From contig SVQA01000002.1 in the NCBI GenBank assembly GCA_015065545.1, forward strand, positions 175,979-239,978: a DNA stretch of 64,000 bases, written 5' to 3'. The position numbers were made by a program, and so were the translations under genes. Of this stretch, positions 16,420 to 25,433 are shown one piece after another. The stretch's first letter is position 1. Each line of letters begins with the position of its first letter. Below the pieces are notes generated by a model. It was given only the letters and a program-made list of their open reading frames with translations. It searched no databases and was not told where the DNA came from. Source of the DNA: Oscillospiraceae bacterium (GTDB lineage Bacteria > Bacillota > Clostridia > Oscillospirales > Acutalibacteraceae).

Positions 16420-16588
16420 TATATTCCGTTTATTACAGGGTTTTTTTATCGCTTCAGTTTAGCACTAAAACGAATTGTTCCTCTGCGTTTGGATTGCATC
16501 CTGTTCTGTGCAGGTGACAATTGGTTTTATTGCTAAATAGGCGAAAAGCCCTGTGAAATATATTTTATTTTTACAGGAGGTAAAAATT

Positions 16589-18802
16589 ATGGCAAACAAA
16601 GCTATGACATTCGACAACTACAAAGTGTTTGAAACTGAGTTCGCAGGCAGACCTTTGGTTGTTGAAACAGGTAAGACAACCCAGCTTGCAAATGGTGCTT
16701 GTCTTGTTCACTACGGCGAGACCGTAGTTCATGTTGCAGTTACAGGTGCAGCAAAGCCCAGAGAGGGTATTGATTTCTTCCCTCTTTCCGTAGACTTCGA
16801 AGAGAAACTCTATTCCGTAGGAAAAATCCCCGGCAGCTTCTTAAAGCGTGAGGGCAGACCTTCAGAGAAGGCTATCCTTACAAGCCGTGTTATTGACAGA
16901 CCTATCCGTCCTCTCTTCCCCAAGGATATGAGAAATGACGTTTCCGTTGTATGTACAGTTATGGCTGTTGACCCTGATTGTCAGCCCGAAATTGTTGCAA
17001 TGGTAGGTACATCTATTGCTATCTCTATCTCTGATATTCCCTGGAATGGTCCTATCTCCGGTGTTTCCGTAGGTTATGTTGACGGCGAGTATGTTATCAA
17101 TCCCACTCAGGCACAGAGAGAAAAGTCCGAGATGGCAACAACAGTTGCTTCCACAGACAGCCGTATTGCTATGATTGAAGCTGGTGCTAACTGTGTAAGC
17201 GACGAAGTTATGTACAACGCTATTATGGCAGGCCACGAGGCTAACCAGCAGATTATCGAGTTCATCAAGGGTATTCAGGCTGAGATTGGTAAGAGTAAAT
17301 TCTCTTATCCCTCCAATGAACCCGATGAAGAAATGTTCCAGGCTATCAAGGAGTTCTCCGAGGCAGACATCAAGGTTGCTATGGACACAGACGATAAAAC
17401 TGTTCGTGACGCAAGACTCCAGCCCATCTACGAGGCTGTTCATGCAAAGTTTGACGAAATCTATCCCGATGCACAGGCAAAGATTGACGAGTGCCTCTAC
17501 AAGGTTCAGAAGTATATCGTTCGTCGCTGGCTTCTTGACGAGCAGAAGCGTGTTGACGGCAGAGGTATGAACGACATCAGACCTCTTGCTTCTGAGGTAG
17601 CAGTGCTTCCCAGAGTTCACGGCTCGGGTCTTTTCACTCGTGGTCAGACTCAGGTTCTTACAATTGCAACACTTGGTACAGTTGCAGAGGGTCAGCTCCT
17701 TGACGGTATCGATGAGGAAGAGACCAAGAGATATATGCATCACTACAACTTCCCCAGCTACTCAGTAGGTGAGACAAGACCCAGCAGAGGCCCCGGCAGA
17801 AGAGAAATCGGTCACGGTGCTCTTGCAGAGAGAGCTCTCGTTCCCGTAATTCCTTCTGTTGAGGAGTTCCCCTATTCCATCAGACTTGTATCCGAGGTTC
17901 TTTCATCTAATGGTTCTACATCTCAGGGTTCTGTTTGCGGCTCTACACTTGCACTTATGGACGCAGGTGTTCCCATCAAGGCTCCCGTTGCAGGTATCTC
18001 CTGCGGTCTTATCACAGAGGGTGACCGCTGGATGACAATGGTTGACATTCAGGGTGTTGAGGACTTTTTCGGCGATATGGACTTCAAGGTAGCAGGTACA
18101 CACGACGGTATCACTGCTATCCAGATGGACCTCAAGATCTCCGGTCTTACACCCGAGATGGTAAAGGAAGCTCTTGAAAAGACTCACACAGCCCGAAATT
18201 ACATCCTTGACGAGATTATGCTCAAGGCTATCGAGGCTCCCAGAGCAGAGCTTTCCAAGTATGCTCCCAAAATGCTCACAACAACAATCCCTGCTGACAA
18301 GATTTCCGAGGTTATCGGTAAGGGTGGCAAGGTTATCAAAGAGATTCAGGCTCAGTGCGAGGTTAAGATTGACATTGAAGAAGATGGCGAGAACGGTCAG
18401 GTATTCGTTTCCGGTATCGACATTGAGAAGTGCCGCAGAGCTCTCTCCATTGTTGAGACTATCGCTATTGATCCCGAGCCCGGTGCAATGTATCTTGGTA
18501 AAGTAACACGCATTATGGACTTCGGTGCATTCGTTGAGATTGCTCCCGGTAAGGAGGGTCTTGTGCACATTTCTCAGCTCGATGTTAAGCGTACCGACAA
18601 GGTAACAGATGTTGTTAATGTTGGCGATGTTATCCGTGTTAAGGTTATGGAGATTGACGACAAGGGCAGACTTAACCTCTCTCGCAGAGATGTACTCATC
18701 GAGGTTGACGGTCTTACACCCGAAAATGATGTTAATGCTGACAGGCCCCGCAGAGACGGTAACCGCGGCGGAAGAGATAACCGCAGACCCCGCAGAAACT
18801 GA
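16589..18802 (+). CDS. pnp: Polyribonucleotide nucleotidyltransferase
   Basis: 737 residues. PNPase degrades RNA 3' to 5' by phosphorolysis. Order of domains: RNase PH 1 (about 10-230), alpha-helical linker, RNase PH 2 (about 310-540, with FTRGQTQVL, ETRPSRGPGRREIGHGALAERAL and SNGSTSQGSVCGS), KH (about 565-620, ISEVIGKGGKVIKEI) and S1 (about 630-700, YLGKVTRIMDFGAFVEIAPGKEG). A short Arg/Asp tail follows. The ATG at 16589 sits after ACAGGAGG; upstream in-frame codons have no RBS. It probably shares rpsO transcripts. Confidence 0.97.
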   Translation: MANKAMTFDNYKVFETEFAGRPLVVETGKTTQLANGACLVHYGETVVHVAVTGAAKPREGIDFFPLSVDFEEKLYSVGKIPGSFLKREGRPSEKAILTSRVIDRPIRPLFPKDMRNDVSVVCTVMAVDPDCQPEIVAMVGTSIAISISDIPWNGPISGVSVGYVDGEYVINPTQAQREKSEMATTVASTDSRIAMIEAGANCVSDEVMYNAIMAGHEANQQIIEFIKGIQAEIGKSKFSYPSNEPDEEMFQAIKEFSEADIKVAMDTDDKTVRDARLQPIYEAVHAKFDEIYPDAQAKIDECLYKVQKYIVRRWLLDEQKRVDGRGMNDIRPLASEVAVLPRVHGSGLFTRGQTQVLTIATLGTVAEGQLLDGIDEEETKRYMHHYNFPSYSVGETRPSRGPGRREIGHGALAERALVPVIPSVEEFPYSIRLVSEVLSSNGSTSQGSVCGSTLALMDAGVPIKAPVAGISCGLITEGDRWMTMVDIQGVEDFFGDMDFKVAGTHDGITAIQMDLKISGLTPEMVKEALEKTHTARNYILDEIMLKAIEAPRAELSKYAPKMLTTTIPADKISEVIGKGGKVIKEIQAQCEVKIDIEEDGENGQVFVSGIDIEKCRRALSIVETIAIDPEPGAMYLGKVTRIMDFGAFVEIAPGKEGLVHISQLDVKRTDKVTDVVNVGDVIRVKVMEIDDKGRLNLSRRDVLIEVDGLTPENDVNADRPRRDGNRGGRDNRRPRRN

Positions 18803-18843
18803 TTTTTGATATTTGGATTTTGAAAAAATAAGAAACAATTTTA

Positions 18844-18879
18844 GACTCCGACTCTTAAATAGAGTCGGAGTCGTTTTTA
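18844..18879 (+). terminator. Intrinsic terminator after pnp
   Basis: GACTCCGACTCT, loop TAAAT, AGAGTCGGAGTC, then GTTTTT. A strong, perfect stem. Confidence 0.9.
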
Positions 18880-19199
18880 TCTTCCGGTGTAGAATTTTAG
18901 TTTAGAAAGAGGCAGGTAAATACACATTGGTAAAGAGGCTTATCTCGGACAACAAGACCTTGTGATAAATTCTTTAGTGTGTTACAAAATATCGTGGTTT
19001 TTGTATTGATTTATGTCAATTTGCTTGTATCCTTTTTGTTAAATAAAGGGTATTTTGTTTAAAATTGCTTTAAATTATCTCGTTTCCAAAACGATTATCT
19101 CGTAAATCAATCCTTTATGGAACATTCTTTAGTATAATGTATGAATGATAATGCGCACAGGTATAACCTGTGTAAATATGAAACAAGGAACGATAGCGT
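18880..19199. other. 320-bp intergenic region upstream of the peptide transporter
   Basis: No convincing ORF was found. The region is AT-rich. Its only clear elements are the TATAAT at 19133-19138 and the inverted repeat at 19156-19172. A CGTTTCCAAAACG near-palindrome (19081-19093) lies about 40 bases before the -10 and could be an upstream control site. Confidence 0.5.
19133..19172 (+). promoter_or_regulatory. opp promoter -10 and downstream operator-like repeat
   Basis: TATAAT at 19133-19138 has no good -35. Just after the expected start, CACAGGT-ATA-ACCTGTG (19156-19172) forms a perfect 7-bp inverted repeat. It could be a repressor site or a small leader hairpin in the transporter mRNA. 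Confidence 0.45.
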
Positions 19200-20126
19200 A
19201 TGGACAAAAAATTTCTGTATTATCTGATAAAGAGAGTGTTGCTTGCGATAGTTACTATCTTCTTGGTTGTTACTATTACTTTCTTTATTATGAACTTTAT
19301 CCCCGGCGGTCCCTTCCAGAGTGAAAAATCCGTTAAACCGGAAACCTTGGCAGCTCTTAATGCCAAGTTTGGTCTGGACAAGCCTCTTGGTGAACAGTAT
19401 GTTAACTATCTCAAGGGTGCTGCTACCTTTGACTTTGGTCCTTCTATGAAGCTTGACGGCAGACAGGTTACCGATGTAATCTTGGAAGGCTTTGCAGTTA
19501 GTGCAAAAACCGGTCTTATTGCAGCGGCTTGTGCTCTTGTGCTTGGTATGGTATTCGGCTCTTTGGCAGCGGTATATCATAATAAGATTATTGACAGAAT
19601 TATCATGGTCGTTTCTACGGCCTTTGTTGCTATGCCATCGTTTATTGTGGCTACGTTGCTTCTTTGGTTGTTCTGTATTCAGACCAATGTATTCCCGCCC
19701 AACGGACAGGAACCGGGTGGTCTGGTGCTCCCCATAATTTCCCTTATGCTTTATCCTATGGCTTATGTTATCCGTCTCACCCGTTCCAGTATGCTAGATG
19801 TACTGGGTCAGGACTATATCCGTACAGCAAAGGCAAAGGGCGTTTCCGGCACAAAGGTTCTTTTCAAGCATGCACTTCGCAATGCGGTTACTCCTGTAAT
19901 TACTTATGCAGGTCCTATGATTGCCTTCATTATTACAGGCTCACTTGTTGTTGAGAAAATCTTTGTTGTACCCGGTCTTGGCAAGTATTTTGTGTCCAGT
20001 ATTACAAACCGCGACTATTCAATGGTAATGGGCACAACTATTTTCCTTGCAGTCATTGTTGTTATTATGATGCTGCTGTCGGATATTCTTTATAAGATAT
20101 TCGATCCCAGAGTAGATTTGTCATAA
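19200..20126 (+). CDS. oppB: Oligopeptide ABC importer, permease B
   Basis: 308 residues of the OppB/DppB family with about six membrane spans. Landmarks: first-span start YYLIKRVLLAIVTIFLVVTI, FIPGGPF, and the EAA loop DYIRTAKAKG...VLFKHALRNAVTPV that contacts the ATPases. It begins a five-gene importer locus (B, C, D, F, A) with gaps of 13, 12, -8 and 129 bases. Together these take up short peptides using ATP. The RBS is weak (AAGGAA). Confidence 0.93.
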   Translation: MDKKFLYYLIKRVLLAIVTIFLVVTITFFIMNFIPGGPFQSEKSVKPETLAALNAKFGLDKPLGEQYVNYLKGAATFDFGPSMKLDGRQVTDVILEGFAVSAKTGLIAAACALVLGMVFGSLAAVYHNKIIDRIIMVVSTAFVAMPSFIVATLLLWLFCIQTNVFPPNGQEPGGLVLPIISLMLYPMAYVIRLTRSSMLDVLGQDYIRTAKAKGVSGTKVLFKHALRNAVTPVITYAGPMIAFIITGSLVVEKIFVVPGLGKYFVSSITNRDYSMVMGTTIFLAVIVVIMMLLSDILYKIFDPRVDLS

Positions 20127-20139
20127 GGAGGACTTAAAA

Positions 20140-21228
20140 ATGAGTAAAAAAGTTGATACAAGTCTTCCTGCGAAGAATCCGTTGAGCTTTCAGCTCGATC
20201 TTTCCAAATGGGAGAAGGCTTCCACTACAGAAAAAGAACAGCAGATAGTTGAAAGAGAAAGCGTTACTTTCTTCCGCGACGGTATGAGACGCCTCTGGAA
20301 GAACAAGGTTGCAATCACCTGTGCTTTCCTTCTTATAGTCATCATTTTAGCTGTTATTATTATTCCAATGGTTTATCCTTATTCCTATGACCAGCAGTTG
20401 AGCGTTGCTAAAAGAGGACAGATTCCGGATGCAACCTATAACGAGCTCGGACCTATGGAATACAGTAAAACAGAGCTTAAGAAGATTGAAAACGGCGAAA
20501 AGGTATTCCCCCATATTTTAGGAACAGACTCCCTTGGCCGAGATTACTTTATCCGTGTAGTTTACGGAACAAGAATCTCTCTTTCCGTTGGTTTGTTTGC
20601 TTCTATTATCGTTCTTATTATCGGTACTCTTTACGGTTCAATCTCAGGCTATTTCGGCGGTAAGGTCGACCTTATTATGATGAGATTTGTTGACATCATC
20701 TACTCCTTGCCGGATATGCTGATGGTTGTTCTCTTCTCTGTTGTATTCAACCGTACATTAGAGCCCTTGATTGAAGGTACCTTCCTTTCAAAGCTCGGTA
20801 CAGGTATGATTAGTATCTTTATCGTATTTGCACTTCTTTATTGGGTTTCTATGGCACGTCTTATTCGTGGTCAGATCCTCACAATCAAGCAGCAGGAGTT
20901 CATTCTTACAGCTAAGGCACTTGGTGCAAAGCCTGCAAGAATCATCAGAAAGCACCTGCTTCCCAACTGTATCAGTGTTATTGTTATTTCAACAGCACTC
21001 CAGATTCCCAACGCAATCTTCACAGAGAGCTTCTTAAGCTTTTTAGGTCTTGGTGTTTCTATCCCAATGCCTTCTCTGGGCTCTCTTGCTAATGACAATC
21101 TGTCTTATATTTATTCTGATGTTTACAGACTTATGGTACCTGCACTTACCATTTGTGTTATAGTTCTCAGCCTTAACCTTTTCGGCGACGGTCTGAGAGA
21201 CGCTTTCGACCCGAAACAGAAAAAGTAA
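20140..21228 (+). CDS. oppC: Oligopeptide ABC importer, permease C
   Basis: 362 residues of the OppC/DppC family. A cytoplasmic N-tail of about 60 residues precedes the first span (AITCAFLLIVIILAVIIIPMV). Family motifs are HILGTDSLGRDYFIRVVYGTRISLSVG and the EAA loop EFILTAKALGAKPARIIRKHLLPN. The loop after the first span (about 50 residues) is normal for OppC. It pairs with OppB to form the channel. RBS is AAGGAGG. Confidence 0.93.
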   Translation: MSKKVDTSLPAKNPLSFQLDLSKWEKASTTEKEQQIVERESVTFFRDGMRRLWKNKVAITCAFLLIVIILAVIIIPMVYPYSYDQQLSVAKRGQIPDATYNELGPMEYSKTELKKIENGEKVFPHILGTDSLGRDYFIRVVYGTRISLSVGLFASIIVLIIGTLYGSISGYFGGKVDLIMMRFVDIIYSLPDMLMVVLFSVVFNRTLEPLIEGTFLSKLGTGMISIFIVFALLYWVSMARLIRGQILTIKQQEFILTAKALGAKPARIIRKHLLPNCISVIVISTALQIPNAIFTESFLSFLGLGVSIPMPSLGSLANDNLSYIYSDVYRLMVPALTICVIVLSLNLFGDGLRDAFDPKQKK

Positions 21229-21240
21229 GGAGGAATAACA

Positions 21241-22284
21241 ATGAGCTTATTATCAGTAAATGAACTTAGAACTTCCTTCTTCACACCTGCAGGCGAGGTT
21301 AAAGCGGTTAACGGTGTATCCTACGAAATCGAAAGAGGTAAGACTCTCGGTATTGTTGGTGAATCCGGCTCCGGTAAGAGTGTATCTGCTTATTCTGTTT
21401 TGCAGATTCTTGCCAGCGCAGGTAAAATTGTAGGTGGAAGTATTAAACTTGAGGACGAGGAGCTTGTCGGCATCAAGGAAAAGGGTATGGCAAAGATAAG
21501 AGGTAACAAAATCTCCATAATTTTCCAGGACCCTATGACAAGCCTTAATCCTGTATTTACAATCGGCAATCAGCTTATCGAAGCTATTATGCTTCATACA
21601 AACAGAAATCGTGCTCAGGCTAAAGAGAGAGCAATCGAGATGCTCAAACTGGTAGGTGTTAACGAGCCCGAGAAGCGTATCAAGCAGTATCCCCACCAGT
21701 TCTCTGGCGGTATGCGTCAGCGTGTTATGATTGCTATGGCACTTGCTTGCGAGCCCGATATTCTTATTGCTGACGAGCCCACAACTGCTCTTGACGTTAC
21801 AATTCAGGCACAGATTCTTGATTTGATGAAAGACCTTCAGAAGCAGCTTGGTATGGCAATTATCCTTATTACTCACGACCTTGGTGTTGTTGCTGAAATG
21901 TGTGACGAGGTTATCGTTATGTATGCAGGTCAGGTTTGTGAGAAGGGTACTGCCGAAGAAATATTCTACAATCCCAAGCATGAGTACACATTAGGACTTA
22001 TGCGTTCTATTCCTACAGTAAGTGATGAGCATACTAAACTTCAGCCCATCGGCGGTTCTGCAGTTGATTTGCTTAACCTGCCCGCAGGCTGTCCCTTTGC
22101 ACCTCGTTGCGATGCCGCTATGAAGGTGTGCCTTGAGACCAATCCTGCTCTTATCTCTGAGGGCGGTACCCATTATGTTCGCTGCTGGAACCACGTTAAA
22201 GAAGTTCTTGATTGCGGCAGAATGACTAAGGAAGAGATTGAGTCTCTCTACAATAATCCGGAGGAGATGAAGGCTGATGAGTGA
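21241..22284 (+). CDS. oppD: Oligopeptide ABC importer, ATPase D
   Basis: 347 residues. Walker A GESGSGKS at about 40-47; Q-loop [10 protein letters not shown]; signature [15 protein letters not shown]; Walker [14 protein letters not shown]-loop ITHDLG. The C-terminal oligopeptide-transporter region has CPFAPRC.....VCLETNP, whose cysteines may hold an Fe-S cluster in this family. Overlaps oppF by 8 bases, so translation is coupled. Confidence 0.94.
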   Translation: MSLLSVNELRTSFFTPAGEVKAVNGVSYEIERGKTLGIVGESGSGKSVSAYSVLQILASAGKIVGGSIKLEDEELVGIKEKGMAKIRGNKISIIFQDPMTSLNPVFTIGNQLIEAIMLHTNRNRAQAKERAIEMLKLVGVNEPEKRIKQYPHQFSGGMRQRVMIAMALACEPDILIADEPTTALDVTIQAQILDLMKDLQKQLGMAIILITHDLGVVAEMCDEVIVMYAGQVCEKGTAEEIFYNPKHEYTLGLMRSIPTVSDEHTKLQPIGGSAVDLLNLPAGCPFAPRCDAAMKVCLETNPALISEGGTHYVRCWNHVKEVLDCGRMTKEEIESLYNNPEEMKADE

Positions 22285-23248
22285 TGAGAATAAATATTTG
22301 CTGGAAGTCCGCGATTTAAAACAGCACTTTAATATTTCCAGCGGACTTTTCAGCAGCAAAAAGCTCAAGGCTGTAGACGGTGTTTCCTTTGCAATCAAAG
22401 AAGGCGAAACACTTGGCCTTGTTGGTGAATCCGGTTGTGGTAAAACAACAGTTGGCAGAAGCATTCTTCATCTTTACGAGCCCACATCCGGCGAGGTTTA
22501 CTATGATGGTCAGCTTATCAAGGGCAAAAAGGCTGTTAACGAGATGAGAAAAAAGGTTCAGATGGTTTTTCAGGATCCATATTCTTCTCTTGACCCCAGA
22601 ATGACTGTTGCTGATATTATCGGCGAACCTCTTGACATTCACAAATTATACAAAACAAAGGCAGAGCGTGATGAGAGAATCAAAGAGCTCCTTAAGACCG
22701 TTGGACTTAATACAGAGCACGCATCCCGTTATGCTCACGAGTTCTCAGGCGGTCAGCGTCAGAGAATCGGTATTGCAAGAGCTCTTGCAGTTAACCCCAA
22801 GTGCATAATCTGCGACGAGCCTGTTTCGGCTCTGGACGTATCCATTCAGGCACAGATTATCAATATGTTTGAGGAGCTTCAGGATTCATTGGGCCTTACC
22901 TATCTGTTTATTGCTCACGACCTGCTGGTTGTTAAGCATATTTCCGACAGAATTGCAGTTATGTATCTGGGTCATATTGTTGAGATGGGTCCCGCTAACG
23001 AGATTTACAACCATCCTACACACCCCTACTCTATTTCTCTGCTTTCTGCAGTTCCCATTCCCGATCCCGATTATGCAAAGAGCCATAAGCGTATTGTGCT
23101 TGAGGGTGATGTACCTTCTCCTCTCAATATGCCTTCAGGCTGTCCCTTCAGAACCCGTTGCCCCAGAGCAACAGAGCAGTGTGCACAGGAGCTGCCTCCT
23201 CTGAAGGAAATTGCACCCGATCACTTCTGTGCTTGCTGGAATCTTTAA
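22277..23248 (+). CDS. oppF: Oligopeptide ABC importer, ATPase F
   Basis: 323 residues. Walker A GESGCGKT (50-57), [12 protein letters not shown], signature [15 protein letters not shown], Walker [12 protein letters not shown] and FIAHDL. The C-terminal Cys motif [16 protein letters not shown] is present. Partner of OppD in the heterodimeric motor. GGAGGAG precedes the ATG inside the end of oppD. Confidence 0.94.
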   Translation: MSDENKYLLEVRDLKQHFNISSGLFSSKKLKAVDGVSFAIKEGETLGLVGESGCGKTTVGRSILHLYEPTSGEVYYDGQLIKGKKAVNEMRKKVQMVFQDPYSSLDPRMTVADIIGEPLDIHKLYKTKAERDERIKELLKTVGLNTEHASRYAHEFSGGQRQRIGIARALAVNPKCIICDEPVSALDVSIQAQIINMFEELQDSLGLTYLFIAHDLLVVKHISDRIAVMYLGHIVEMGPANEIYNHPTHPYSISLLSAVPIPDPDYAKSHKRIVLEGDVPSPLNMPSGCPFRTRCPRATEQCAQELPPLKEIAPDHFCACWNL

Positions 23249-23377
23249 TTATCTCTTTAAATTTTTAGAGAAAAAGGTTTTGGCTTAACTAATTTTGGAA
23301 TCAATAAAGTTGATTTATATTCAGTCCGGTTTTGTCTGGTTGCAGATAAAACACAAAAATTGACAGGAGGAAATTCC

Positions 23378-25231
23378 ATGAAAAAGACATTTGCGTTAAT
23401 TCTTGCACTTGTTATGGTGTTCAGCCTTGCACTTACAGGCTGTTCACAGAAAGGCACAAAGGATGACACCGCTACAACCGGCACAACAGCTGACAAGGGC
23501 GGCAGCTACTTTGGCGCATCCGACGATGAGATCGTTACAAGACCCGCAATCACAGATAAGGTTGCTGAGTCTATGACAATCTGTGTTGGTCCCTATCCCG
23601 ACACAATTGACCCTGCACTCAACTCTGCAGTTGACGGTGCAACTTATGTTATCCACGCTTTCTCCGGCCTTGTTGGCTATGAAGAGACAGTAAACGGCGC
23701 TCTCAAGCTCGTTCCTGATTGCGCAAAAGAGCTTCCCACAGTAGAGGCTAGAGAAGACGGTATGTATCAGTACACATTCGAGCTTAAGGATGATCTTAAG
23801 TGGTCCGATGGTTCTGATCTTACAGCAGCAGACTTCGTATGGTCTTGGAACAGAGCAGTTGCTCCCGAGACAGCAGCAGACTATGGCTATATGTTCGACG
23901 TAATCGACGGCTATGAAGCAGCATCTGCAGGCGAGGGCCAGCTCAATGTTACAGCTTCTGAGGATGGCAAGTCCATCACAATCGTTCTCAAGAACGATGT
24001 TCCTTACTTCTTCGAGCTTCTTGCATTCCCCACATACATGCCTGTTAAGAAGGATGTAGTTGAGGGTAACGATGCTTGGGCTATCAGTGCTGACACATAC
24101 ATCGGTAATGGTCCCTACAAGGTAACTGAGTTTACACAGGGCCAGATGGTTATGGAGAAGAACGAGTACTATCACAACGCTGACGCAGTTGCTACAAAGA
24201 AGATTGTATGGCCCTTCAACGAGGACGACAACTCTCTGTATGCTAACTACAAGAACGGCGCTTACCTCTTCATCGACTCCGTTCCCAACGATCAGATCGA
24301 TACAATCAAGGCTGAATATCCCACAGAGTACAAGGTAACAGGCCAGCTCGGTACTTACTATGTATCCTTCAACGTTAACGATCCTGCTTTCGATGGCTTT
24401 ACAGAGGTAGAGAAGGTTTCTCTCCGTAAGGCTCTCGGTCTCCTTCTTGAGAGAAACTACATCTGCGAAGAGATTGGTAAGGCTGACCAGAAGCCCGCTA
24501 ACACCTTCGTTCCCATGGGTCTCTCCGATGCAGACGGCGTAACAGAGTTTATGGCAACTGCTAACGGCGGTGCAGGCTACTTCAGCGTAAATGAAGATGA
24601 CTACGCAGCAAACTGCGACGAGGCTATCGCTCTTCTTAAGGATGTAGCTGAGTCTTCCGGTAAGTTTACTGTTGCTGATGACGGCACAGTTACAGGCTTC
24701 CCCACAATGAAGTACATCACAAACGAGGGCACAGGCCACGAGCAGCTCGCTACATACATGCAGGGTGTTTACGCTTCCTGGGGTATCGATATGAAGATCG
24801 AGGTTCAGGAGTGGGGTACATTCCTTGACACACGTAAGGCTGGCGACTATTCCTTCGCTCGTAACGGTTGGCTCTCCGACTACAACGATCCTATCTCCTT
24901 CCTTGATATGTGGATCACAGAGTCCGGTAACAACGACTGCCAGTTCGGTAAGGATGCTCATGCTACATACGCAGGCTACTCCTACGACGGCAAGGATAAT
25001 CTCACATGGGCAGAGTCCTATGACAAGATTATCGCTCAGGTAAAGGCAAGCAAGGATCCCGCAGAGAGATTCGCACTTATGCACCAGGCAGAGGATATCC
25101 TCATGTCCACAGGCGCAATTTGCCCCATTTACTACTACACAGATCAGTTTATGTGTGACGAGAGCATCGAAGGTTCCTTCGTAAGCCCCCTCGGTTACAA
25201 GTACTTCATGTACGCATACATTGCTGAGTAA
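23378..25231 (+). CDS. oppA: Oligopeptide-binding lipoprotein
   Basis: 617 residues. Lipoprotein signal peptide with lipobox LTGC (Cys 22), Thr-rich linker, then a class C solute-binding fold: MTICVGPYPDTIDPALNS, YTFELKDDLKWSDGSDLTAADFVWSW split by charged loops, and IGNGPYKVTEF. It captures peptides outside the membrane and delivers them to OppBC. It is last in the operon, 129 bases after oppF, behind ACAGGAGG. Strong codon bias (GGC, AAG, CTC) and the separate position suggest it is made in excess over the membrane subunits, as is usual. TTG 23360 is in frame but overlaps the RBS. Confidence 0.94.
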   Translation: MKKTFALILALVMVFSLALTGCSQKGTKDDTATTGTTADKGGSYFGASDDEIVTRPAITDKVAESMTICVGPYPDTIDPALNSAVDGATYVIHAFSGLVGYEETVNGALKLVPDCAKELPTVEAREDGMYQYTFELKDDLKWSDGSDLTAADFVWSWNRAVAPETAADYGYMFDVIDGYEAASAGEGQLNVTASEDGKSITIVLKNDVPYFFELLAFPTYMPVKKDVVEGNDAWAISADTYIGNGPYKVTEFTQGQMVMEKNEYYHNADAVATKKIVWPFNEDDNSLYANYKNGAYLFIDSVPNDQIDTIKAEYPTEYKVTGQLGTYYVSFNVNDPAFDGFTEVEKVSLRKALGLLLERNYICEEIGKADQKPANTFVPMGLSDADGVTEFMATANGGAGYFSVNEDDYAANCDEAIALLKDVAESSGKFTVADDGTVTGFPTMKYITNEGTGHEQLATYMQGVYASWGIDMKIEVQEWGTFLDTRKAGDYSFARNGWLSDYNDPISFLDMWITESGNNDCQFGKDAHATYAGYSYDGKDNLTWAESYDKIIAQVKASKDPAERFALMHQAEDILMSTGAICPIYYYTDQFMCDESIEGSFVSPLGYKYFMYAYIAE

Positions 25232-25274
25232 TTTATTCTGTGATTCTAACAACCGGAAAAACTGACTGACGGAC

Positions 25275-25307
25275 GTACCGCTTCTCTTTTGGGAAGCGGT
25301 ACTTTTG
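25275..25307 (+). terminator. Intrinsic terminator of the opp operon
   Basis: GTACCGCTTC, 8-base loop, GAAGCGGTAC followed by TTTTGTTGTTTT. Confidence 0.9.
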
Positions 25308-25358
25308 TTGTTTTAGTTTTATTTGTAACAAAAAATCAAGTTTAACTAATATATACCC

Positions 25359-25387
25359 TTGAAAACAAGGCTTAGTTATTGTAGAAT
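25359..25387 (+). promoter_or_regulatory. Promoter of the LRR-dockerin gene
   Basis: TTGAAA (25359-25364), 17-base spacer, TAGAAT (25382-25387), 47 bases before the ATG. Confidence 0.6.
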
Positions 25388-25433
25388 TTAAAATAGGTAG
25401 TAATATCTTATTCAAACCAGGAGGATGAGGTAA

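Noticed and set aside
23444..25252. A 602-codon frame antisense to oppA
   Set aside because: It mirrors the strongly biased codons of oppA, is rich in Cys/Val/Leu without domain structure and has no RBS.
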